From Cytobacillus purgationiresistens (GTDB lineage: Bacteria; Bacillota; Bacilli; Bacillales; Cytobacillaceae): 64,000 nucleotides of DNA. The translations under genes were made by a program, and so were the position numbers. Shown in pieces: positions 57,574 through 64,000 of the stretch (within the stretch, counting starts at the first letter, position 1; each line of letters starts with the position of its first letter). The stretch lies in the NCBI RefSeq assembly GCF_030813235.1, contig NZ_JAUSUB010000020.1:38961-102960 (forward strand), written 5' to 3'. The notes beneath the pieces are model-generated. The model did not search any database, was not told the origin of the DNA, and saw nothing but the letters and a program-made list of their open reading frames with translations.

Positions 57574-58767
57574 TCACTCTGGAAGATTTAACTGCTTTAG
57601 CATGTTGCTAGCCACTTCGATGTTCACCTCGTGAGGAACTGGCTGCGGTCCCGTTACCATTTGGGCGTGTTGCTTCACCAAATACAATACAGAAGACGCC
57701 TGTAAAGCAAAGCCCAAATCCATCGTTTCCACCGGATTTCCACCGCCTCCAGCCTGAGCAAGATTCAACATCTCACCCTTCGTGAGCAACATAAGTCGAC
57801 GACCGTCCTTCATCGTAAACTGTTCGATATCAGGGCTTAATCTCTCAATGGAATCAGCTTTACTCTCTAAATATTCCAAATCAATCTCCCATGAGAAATG
57901 ACCTGCATTAGCAAGAATGACACCGTCGTTCATCTTCTTGATATGTTCTTTTAGAATAATGTTAGGACGTCCCGTAACGGTGATAAACACTTGTCCATAT
58001 TCCAATGTATCCTCCAAACGGGCAACTCTGAAGCCATCCAGTGCGGCCTCTAAACCAGCAATAGGATTCTGATCGACCACTATAACTTGGGCTCCAAGGT
58101 TTCGTAAATATCTAGCGATACCCCGACCGCAAGTTCCATATCCTACAACCACGAATCGCTTTGTTGGAACGATTAAATTAGTCGTCCGCATAAAGCCTTG
58201 GACTATCGTTTGACCAACGCCATGTTCGTTCTCAATAACTTGCTTTAATGGACTATCGTTAATAACAATGATGGGAACCGGAAATTCCCCCTTCAAATCT
58301 TCTCTCAACAGATTTGCTCCCGTCGTAGTTTCCTCTGTGCAGCCGATCAATCCTTCTGCATTATAATTCTTAATATACTCTCTTGTTAAGTCAGCACCAT
58401 TGTCCATTAAAATCTGCGGCTGGTGTTTCAATACGCTATGAATATTTTGTAAATGTTCCTCGCGGCCATCGTTTCTTTGACCGTAAACCTTGATACCTTC
58501 GTCCATCAATACTGCCGCCACATCGTCCTTTGTGGTTCCCGGACTGCCAGTTATTACGACATTGGCACCTCCGGCTTTCAGAGTTTTACACAAAACAGCT
58601 GTTTTTGGTTCCACATGTAGGCACATGCCAATTGTTAAACCTTGTAAAGGTTTTGTCTTAAGAAAGCTTTCTTTTATGTCTTGTAGCAAGTTCATGTGCA
58701 TTTCAGTCCAATGAATCGATTTTTCACCTGCGGAAATCATTTCAGTAGTCGTAATTTCTTTATTCAT
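57574..58767 (-). CDS. Divergent S-adenosylhomocysteine hydrolase-like protein
   Basis: A 397-residue NAD-dependent hydrolase of the AhcY family. Seen are LHVEPKTAVLCKTLKAGGA, LMDNGADLTREY (for ILDDGGDLT), GCTEETTTGANLL (catalytic Glu) and INDSPLKQVIENEHGVGQT. The catalytic lysine is kept in the last, but Asp190 appears as Glu. RFVVVGYGTCGRGIARYL is the NAD loop, and GHFSWEID and NPVETMDLGFALQASSVLYL follow. It ends VASNMLKQLNLPE, lacking the usual C-terminal tail that closes over NAD in a neighbouring subunit. Bacilli normally use Pfs and LuxS, so this is an unusual accessory enzyme. The real substrate may be a related nucleoside thioether. Confidence 0.85.
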   Translation of the reverse strand: MNKEITTTEMISAGEKSIHWTEMHMNLLQDIKESFLKTKPLQGLTIGMCLHVEPKTAVLCKTLKAGGANVVITGSPGTTKDDVAAVLMDEGIKVYGQRNDGREEHLQNIHSVLKHQPQILMDNGADLTREYIKNYNAEGLIGCTEETTTGANLLREDLKGEFPVPIIVINDSPLKQVIENEHGVGQTIVQGFMRTTNLIVPTKRFVVVGYGTCGRGIARYLRNLGAQVIVVDQNPIAGLEAALDGFRVARLEDTLEYGQVFITVTGRPNIILKEHIKKMNDGVILANAGHFSWEIDLEYLESKADSIERLSPDIEQFTMKDGRRLMLLTKGEMLNLAQAGGGGNPVETMDLGFALQASSVLYLVKQHAQMVTGPQPVPHEVNIEVASNMLKQLNLPE

Positions 58768-58845
58768 GTAAATTCTCTCTCCTTTAGATATCTAATTTAT
58801 TTTTGAGCAACCATCTAAGCTTAGTTTGGGTTACAACTGATGCTC

Positions 58846-58861
58846 TGTGACCGGTTACTCA
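58846..58861. promoter_or_regulatory. Possible Crp/Fnr-type operator
   Basis: TGTGACCGGTTACTCA has an imperfect palindromic core GTGACC-GGTTAC and lies between the hydrolase start and the Crp-like gene. It is a weak candidate only. Confidence 0.3.
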
Positions 58862-58943
58862 TCATCACCGTCTCTATTTTAAACTTCCTAAATCACAAGT
58901 ATCATATAGGTTAAAGCATATGACTGCAGTTTAATGTTGAAAC

Positions 58944-59636
58944 CTATTCAGCTAATTCTTGTGCTATCTGTTTCACACTATACTCATTAAAAATGAGACG
59001 TTTATGTCTTACGCTAACAATTTTTTCGTCTTTCAAATCTTTAATGACCCTGTTTATACTTCTGACCGACACACCTAAATGTTTGGCAATATCTTCACGA
59101 GAAGCAACTAGGACGTAGGAGTCTTGTACTGTGGAACAGAAAGACTGGATAAATTCGTAGAAATAGACAAGGATTTTTTTACGAACTGTGTGAAAGTTAC
59201 TTGAAATCATTTTTTGACCAACTACATATAGCTTCTTTGCTAACTGGTAATTGATTCTTCTCAAAAAGTACGGATCGTTCATAACCCAATTTTTATAAAT
59301 TTTAGTTTCAATAAGTAGTAAGGTAGATTGTTGAAAGGCGTATACCCGATTGATGAAAGGCGTGTTCAGAGAAATCTCAATGTCACCAACCACAAACCCT
59401 GGCTGCATTGTCGACAAAGTATACGCTTTGCCATCGGACAATTGTCGTTCCACGGCTAATTCGCCTGTAACCAAAATATAAAAATGCGTCACCTCCGTGT
59501 CCTGCCCGCACACCTGGTCTCCAATATTGTAATTTCTGACTTTCCAGTGCAAGCGAATATCCTCTGGCATGTTTCTAAACATATCTCGAAACCAATCATG
59601 TTTGTCAATGAATTGTTCTAATATACCTTTGCTCAT
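58944..59636 (-). CDS. Crp/Fnr-family regulator
   Basis: A protein of about 230 residues, start ATG 59634-59636 (MSKGILEQFIDKHDWFRDMF) after AGAAGGTGAT. Residues 15-140 form a cyclic-nucleotide-binding-type beta barrel (VTGELAVERQLSDGKAYTLS, GFVVGDIEISLNTPFINRVY). The HTH is ASREDIAKHLGVSVRSINRVIKD. It lacks the Fnr iron-sulfur cysteines in the N-terminus, so it is closer to Crp or YeiL-type proteins. It is upstream of and in line with the hydrolase-like gene, its probable target. Confidence 0.85.
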   Translation of the reverse strand: MSKGILEQFIDKHDWFRDMFRNMPEDIRLHWKVRNYNIGDQVCGQDTEVTHFYILVTGELAVERQLSDGKAYTLSTMQPGFVVGDIEISLNTPFINRVYAFQQSTLLLIETKIYKNWVMNDPYFLRRINYQLAKKLYVVGQKMISSNFHTVRKKILVYFYEFIQSFCSTVQDSYVLVASREDIAKHLGVSVRSINRVIKDLKDEKIVSVRHKRLIFNEYSVKQIAQELAE

Positions 59637-60137
59637 CGAATCACCTTCTATTGAGAATTTTAAAGCCCTTTCAAAAGATAAAAAAGGACACATGTCATGT
59701 TTTTATAATTTCTTTTATCAATTATACGGTTCTGGTGCAATAATAAATCTTCGGGAATATAGAAGCTGATTGAATCACTATATAAGTCAGCTGGCTAACC
59801 AAGAGCTAAAAATAATATCTATATCTTTCATTATGAAATAAGGAGAGCACATATTAGTTCAGGTAATATGTGCTTTCCTTTTTATTAAATTAGTCGAGTA
59901 GAAGGGAGCCTTTCTACCTTACCGTAAATTGTACTCCATCTCCTCATGTGCGTACGTGATTAATCTTCTGCCAAAGTCTATCCAGACGATTCGATTAGTA
60001 GCAGTTAGTGCACTGGATGAACAAGACTGTGATGGTACTCATATAACCTTTGCAATATAATCTGCCTACTTATTAAAGGGCTAACATTATGATACAATTG
60101 CAGTTCTAATCGTAAATGTCTTTAGAGAAAAGGAGCG
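59637..60137. other. Long spacer with an orphan terminator
   Basis: About 500 bases between divergent genes. At 59,839-59,884 a perfect hairpin (AAGGAGAGCACATATTA and its complement) followed by T5 is a terminator without a gene before it. It may mark a deleted gene. Nothing else was seen. Confidence 0.55.
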
Positions 60138-61136
60138 ATGAAAATGAAAAAAGCTAATCTCTGTTTTATAGGTGCTGGATTTCATGCATCTACTAATATT
60201 TATCCTTCTGCTATTGAAGCAGGTGCAGCAATACAGGCTGTTGCTACAAGGAATATTGAGCGTTCTAAAGCTGCCCTTCAGCGTTTTGGAAGCGAAGGGA
60301 CGCCCTATGACGACTATAAAAAAATGTTACAGTATGAAGAGTGCGATGGTGTTGTTGTAGTCGCTCAGCCTGAAGATCAGCCCTCTCTCGTGATGGATTG
60401 TATCAAGGCTGGAAAGAATGTATTTGTGGATAAGCCTCTTGGAATGAGTGCTGATGAAGCTGGTGAAATTGCAGATGCTGCTGATGGAGCTGGAGTGACG
60501 GTAATGGTTGGATTTATGAAACGTTATGCTCCTTGTTATACTAAGTTAAAAGAAATTATTGAAAATGGTAGTCTTGGAAATGCCCGTTCGTTTCAAGCAA
60601 GATTTGCAGCAGACAGCACGCCATTTTGTAAAGATGATGAGCAGTTTATCAAGTTTGCTGCGATACATATCGTTGATTTAGTACGCTACCTATTTGGAGA
60701 AGTTTTATACGTATCAGGTTTTAAGAATAGTGATAATGGGTTTATTTCTCACAGCATCTCACTAAAGTTTGAAAATGGTGTTGTTGGTAGCCTTTACTTT
60801 ACAGGAATGACAGCTTGGTCTCGTGAAAGTGAAAACATTCTTGTTACATTTGATAATGGATTTGCTTTTGCAGATGAAGTGAATTCACTTACTATCCATA
60901 AATCACAAACATTTAGTGATTTGCCATGGAAATCTCTTGAAGAGGCTGACACTGTATTTACTCCATCTGCATCCCCTATGTCTGGAACTTACAGAGATCT
61001 TTATTTACGTGGCTTTGTTGGAGAAATGACTCATTTTATAGACTGTTGCAAAAATAAAAGAAAACCAACGTCCAATGGACGTGACAACGTTCATACAATG
61101 TCTCTTTGTGACCGTATTTTGTCTGAGTTAATATAA
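60138..61136 (+). CDS. Gfo/Idh/MocA-family NAD(P)-dependent oxidoreductase
   Basis: A 332-residue dehydrogenase. The N-terminal Rossmann domain holds NLCFIGAGFHASTNIYPSAIE (dinucleotide loop, more degenerate than GxGxxG) and VVVVAQPEDQPSLVMDCIKAGKNVFVDKPLG, which has the catalytic DKP. The C-terminal part is the GFO_IDH_MocA_C domain (GFMKRYAPCYTKLKEII). The start ATG follows AAAAGGAGCG. Substrate is probably a sugar or inositol-like compound; it cannot be told here. It has no operon partner. Confidence 0.87.
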   Translation: MKMKKANLCFIGAGFHASTNIYPSAIEAGAAIQAVATRNIERSKAALQRFGSEGTPYDDYKKMLQYEECDGVVVVAQPEDQPSLVMDCIKAGKNVFVDKPLGMSADEAGEIADAADGAGVTVMVGFMKRYAPCYTKLKEIIENGSLGNARSFQARFAADSTPFCKDDEQFIKFAAIHIVDLVRYLFGEVLYVSGFKNSDNGFISHSISLKFENGVVGSLYFTGMTAWSRESENILVTFDNGFAFADEVNSLTIHKSQTFSDLPWKSLEEADTVFTPSASPMSGTYRDLYLRGFVGEMTHFIDCCKNKRKPTSNGRDNVHTMSLCDRILSELI

Positions 61137-61270
61137 GCATTCTACAGCATTTTCTTAGATAAATACAAAAACTAAAGGAATGTTTAAAATTGAGAATAAG
61201 TTTTAGCATGGTAGGTTAATTGGTTAAAAAATACTTGATATGTAGTAGTAATTATAAAGAAGAAGAGATT

Positions 61271-61522
61271 ATGAACAGTAAAGAAAATGAAAATAAAAAA
61301 GTAAATGTTACGAAAGATATTGCAAAAGGAATAGTAAAAGGGTTAAAAACTGGTTCTGTTCTAGATAAAGATTTGAATGAAGCGAGCGTTTACAATATAA
61401 ATCCTAAAGTAAGCAGTAAAGATCTTTTAAAACACTTTACGGGGCAAAAAATTTTAACTAAAGAACAGCAAGAAGAAATGAAAAAACAAATTAAAATTAA
61501 TAAAAGTTTAGGAAAACTATAA
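61271..61522 (+). CDS. Small lysine-rich protein of unknown function
   Basis: An 83-residue basic protein from ATG 61271 (MNSKENENKKVNVTKDIAKG) behind a weak GAAGAAGAGA site. It is polar and helix-prone (LTKEQQEEMKKQIKINKSL) with no signal, membrane segment or cysteine. The longer frame from 61,220 (MVKKYLICSS) is less likely. No family is recognised. Confidence 0.5.
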   Translation: MNSKENENKKVNVTKDIAKGIVKGLKTGSVLDKDLNEASVYNINPKVSSKDLLKHFTGQKILTKEQQEEMKKQIKINKSLGKL

Positions 61523-61551
61523 AAGAGGGTTTCTAAAATTAAGTGTGTAAA

Positions 61552-62516
61552 TTATTCTAGGTAGGTAAGGGCACGTTCTTTCAGCTTTTCGTGGAGTAAG
61601 AATTGATTCATGACCATTGACCAATTTTGAATATGTCCACCTTCCCATTTCGTTTCTAGTTCTTGAATACGTAAATAGAGTAACTTGAATAGGGCATTCT
61701 CATGGGGGAATACTCCTTTTTTGGTTACTTTTCGAAAGCTGGCATGAATGCTTTCCACTGCATTAGTCGTATACATAATTTTTCTTATCGCACTCCCATA
61801 ATCAAAAAGCTGTTCTACATGATTCCTATTTCGAATCCATACGTCTACTGCCCCAGGATAGGCTGACCACTGTTGGCAAAATGAATCGAATGCACTTTGG
61901 CTAGCCTTTTGACTTGGAGCTCCATACACTTTTTTAACGAAGCAGTAAATGCTTTATATTCTTTCGTTAGGACATATTTAATTGAATTTCTAATTAAGTG
62001 TACAATACACCGTTGTACAATCACATGGGGAAAGGTCGTGCGTGCTTCTTCTGCTAGACCAGATACTCCATCAGAGGATAAGAAAAAGATGTCTTCTACC
62101 CCACGGGCTTTGATTTCATCAAATATTTGCATCCACATATGGGTACTCTCTGTTTCATTTAACCATAACCCAAGGATTTCTTTCTTCCCATCCATTGTAT
62201 ATCCTAAAATGGTGTACACGGCATATTTCTTCGTCTCATATTGATTACGAATCGTAGTGAACATACAATCCACAAATAAGAAGGCGTAACACGGACCTGG
62301 ATTGCCATTCTTCTAGGTCGAGTAGAATTTGATCAGTCATATCCGAAATCATCGTGTCATGGGAAATAGAAAATCCATAGATCTCTTTAATCGTGGAGGA
62401 AATATCACGTTGGGACATCCCGCGTGCATACATAGCTAATACCTTATCTTCAATGGCAGAAACGTCTCTTTTTCGTTTCGGAATAAGCATGTGCTTGGTG
62501 GGATCCGATAGAGCGT
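61552..62516 (-). pseudogene. IS256-family transposase, 5-prime truncated and twice frameshifted
   Basis: Pieces in order: RKRDVSAIEDKVLAMYARGM, SQRDISSTIKEIYGFSISHD, VDCMFTTIRNQYETKKYAVY, FFLSSDGVSGLAEEARTTFP, VQRCIVHLIRNSIKYVLTKE, SAYPGAVDVWIRNRNHVEQL, TTNAVESIHASFRKVTKKGV. Shifts lie near 62,305 and in the T6 run at 61,930-61,935. The first roughly 70-90 residues are absent. The join at about 62,515 with the IS110 gene shows the 5-prime end was lost by deletion or insertion. Ends of the element were not located. Confidence 0.88.
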
Positions 62517-62520
62517 TTAG

Positions 62521-63243
62521 CTAATTTATAAGTTGATAAGCTTTTTTCAACCCAGGCTGACGCTTCATTACCGATTTCCATTTGGCTACAATATCTTGAG
62601 GTTGCATCGATCGTAACTCGATTGGTGTCGGAAACAAACGTAGAGTTGCGATTGCCCCTTTTCCTTTCACATCTTTAAACACTTGTCGTAGCTCAGGAAA
62701 GACAACATCTACCCATCGATTTAATTGATTAATAGAACTAACGAGACGTCTTACGATTACATCACGGTTGGACATAAGAACTCGAAGTTTTTCGAAAGAC
62801 TCTGAAGCCACATGAACAAAAGAATAGTATCCATTCTTGACCATATCCGCAATCACGAGAGCGTCTTTTTTATCACTTTTGGACTGAGTGTTATCTCGAT
62901 TTTCTTTATTTCTTTTTACAAGGTGAGGATTGACTGTTACGACATCAATCTTTTCGTTAGATAACCATTTCGATAGATTAATCCAGTAATGACCTGTAGG
63001 TTCCATACCGACAATAGTTGTGTCTAAGCTGTTTTTACCTTTTAGTTTATTAATCCATTCTAGAAATCTGTTAAAGCCTTCTTCGTTATTTTCAAAAGTA
63101 AGAGGATCACCTACCACGATTCCTCGATAATTTACAGCTCGAGCAACGTGAAATTGTTGGGCAATATCCACGCCAACAACGAGATGTCGATCAGAAATTC
63201 GTTCAATGAGTTGATTTTGTTTTTGTTGCATTTTATACTTCAT
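62521..63243 (-). pseudogene. IS110-family transposase, 3-prime truncated
   Basis: An open 240-codon stretch starting MKYKMQQKQNQLIERISDRH after AGGAGGAA. The DEDD domain is intact: VVGVDIAQ (D26), VGMEPTGHYW, DNTQSKSDKKDALVIADMVK. It ends VMKRQPGLKKAYQLIN, where a normal protein continues for another 160-180 residues with the serine-bearing Transposase_20 domain. The stop codon is supplied by sequence that belongs to the IS256 side of the join. So the open frame is not a working transposase. Confidence 0.87.
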
Positions 63244-63354
63244 AGTAGAGCTTCCTCCTTAAGATGAGTGTTGTGTTTGTGTGTACTCTCATCATACTGA
63301 GGGGCTCTTTTTTTATCAAAGTTAATATTTAACGCTCTACAGAAATGCTAACCT

Positions 63355-63475
63355 GCCCCGTTAGTTGCATAAAGAAGAAGCTGCCTTAAAGACAGCTCCG
63401 ATCTTCAGCTAACGCACCCGTTAGTTTAAGAACATTCTTTCACAATCTAAACAATAGATAAAAAGCCGTCCTAAA
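63355..63475. repeat. CTAAC-rich inverted-repeat stretch
   Basis: AACCTGCCCCGTTAGTTG, CAGCTAACGCACCCGTTAGTTT and two pieces with AGACAGCT form several short inverted and direct repeats (for example CTAACG-CAC-CCGTTAG). It is non-coding and may be a dispersed intergenic repeat or the outer side of the IS110 element. Confidence 0.5.
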
Positions 63476-63495
63476 AGACAGCTATTCAAATTATA

Positions 63496-63777
63496 TTAGT
63501 TTGAAATAGTTGGTACGAGTTTTGAAAATTTGCTATAACAGAAAATAGTAAATGTTAATGGTACTAAACTCCATAGATAAAAATATATTCCATACTGGTT
63601 CCATCTTGTGGTTGTTGTAATCCCGTCAGCGATTTTTATCCCCATAAAATTCAACTACAAATTCCCGTGTAATTGACTATTTAATAAGCCGTAACCTTGC
63701 CTTACCATCGCAATAAATAATAAGCCGAAGCAACCTGCAAGCTCTAAAAACAACCATCCTATTGTGTTTTTGTTCAA
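63496..63777 (-). pseudogene. Small membrane protein with an in-frame amber stop
   Basis: From TTG 63777 behind GGGGGTAA the frame reads NKNTIGWLFLELAGCFGLLF, IAMVRQGYGLLNSQLHGNL, then TAG (63655-63657), LNFMGIKIADGITTTTRWNQ and YGIYFYLWSLVPLTFTIFCY. There are two membrane segments. Without the amber codon the gene would be 93 residues long. No family is recognised. Confidence 0.5.
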
Positions 63778-63821
63778 GTTACCCCCCTAAAATTGTTTGT
63801 AACAAATAACATTATACAAAT

Positions 63822-64000
63822 ATGGGTAAATCCCTTGTTGAACTAACCTCCCTCAATAAACAAACACTTATCTCTAAAATACGCAGTTTTTCTCCATATT
63901 ACTATCTAACTTGTTTAACTTTACAGTTTTGGTTAGAACGAATAGAACTCAATTTAGCAGTTTACGAAGAAAATAAGCGCAGGAAACTAGCCAACCTTCG
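63822..64000 (+). CDS. Possible partial gene at the right edge
   Basis: An open frame from ATG 63822 to the window end (MGKSLVELTSLNKQTLISKI, ERIELNLAVYEENKRRKLAN). No ribosome site is seen and no family is recognised, so it is a weak call. Confidence 0.3.
   Translation, partial: MGKSLVELTSLNKQTLISKIRSFSPYYYLTCLTLQFWLERIELNLAVYEENKRRKLANL

Noticed and set aside
61930..61935. Programmed frameshifting in the IS256 gene at the T6/A6 run
   Set aside because: IS256 transposases are made from one frame; a second shift and loss of the start show it is decay.

Overview
The window is a low-GC Firmicute chromosome of Bacillus type (family Bacillaceae). Gene content and order match the Bacillus subtilis ezrA-hisJ-refZ-ytsP-dgcP-rpsD-tyrS-acsA-acuABC-motPS-ccpA-aroA-ytxJHG neighbourhood, with several insertions. 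Ribosome sites are strong GGAGG types, a tRNA-Tyr T-box precedes tyrS, and catabolite control is of the CcpA/cre kind. Genus or species cannot be fixed from this sequence alone.

Region 1 (1-36,800) is mostly healthy core chromosome: cell division (ezrA, refZ, an FtsA-like actin-fold protein), histidine synthesis (hisJ), free-methionine-sulfoxide repair (ytsP), a c-di-GMP synthase (dgcP), ribosomal protein S4 with its leader, a PadR-HAAS-DUF4097 envelope operon, a PspA-zinc ribbon-TPM-SPFH membrane-stress operon (ydjFGHI-like), tyrS, a class A penicillin-binding protein, the acetyl-CoA synthetase/acetylation switch (acsA and divergent acuABC with a cre box), the sodium-type flagellar stator (motPS), ccpA, DAHP synthase, ytxGHJ and an M29 aminopeptidase. 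Four accessory genes here are broken by frameshifts or stops: a methionine gamma-lyase-type gene, a HAD phosphatase, a sortase with a C-terminal fibronectin domain, and a DUF6157 gene.

Region 2 (36,800-48,400) is a gene graveyard framed by insertion-sequence debris: an internally deleted IS3 element, a 62-bp perfect hairpin made of the same IS end, an IS110 relic and a second IS110 copy with an internal inversion. Between them lie relics of an aldehyde dehydrogenase, a zinc alcohol dehydrogenase, a nitrilase, a heme-pathway hemQ copy and a hisC-type aminotransferase, all with several lesions. Only deoC, a MocR-type regulator and a small YtkA-like secreted protein remain open.

Region 3 (48,400-56,200) is a redox and copper island: a siroheme/4Fe-4S nitrite-sulfite reductase-like protein, ferredoxin, glutaredoxin-like protein, a broken YtkA-like gene, multicopper oxidase, CopA, CopZ, a decayed second CsoR-like gene, an intact CsoR and a truncated copper-storage protein. 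Four copies of a 17-bp box (ATAC-N, N7, GGTA-Y) lie in front of these units, which suggests one CsoR regulon.

Region 4 (56,200-64,000) is accessory: a ClbS/DfsB-like protein, a nupC relic, a divergent S-adenosylhomocysteine hydrolase-like protein beside a Crp/Fnr regulator, a Gfo/Idh oxidoreductase, and a chimera of two truncated insertion sequences (IS110 fused to IS256). No tRNA, rRNA, CRISPR array or phage structural gene was seen.
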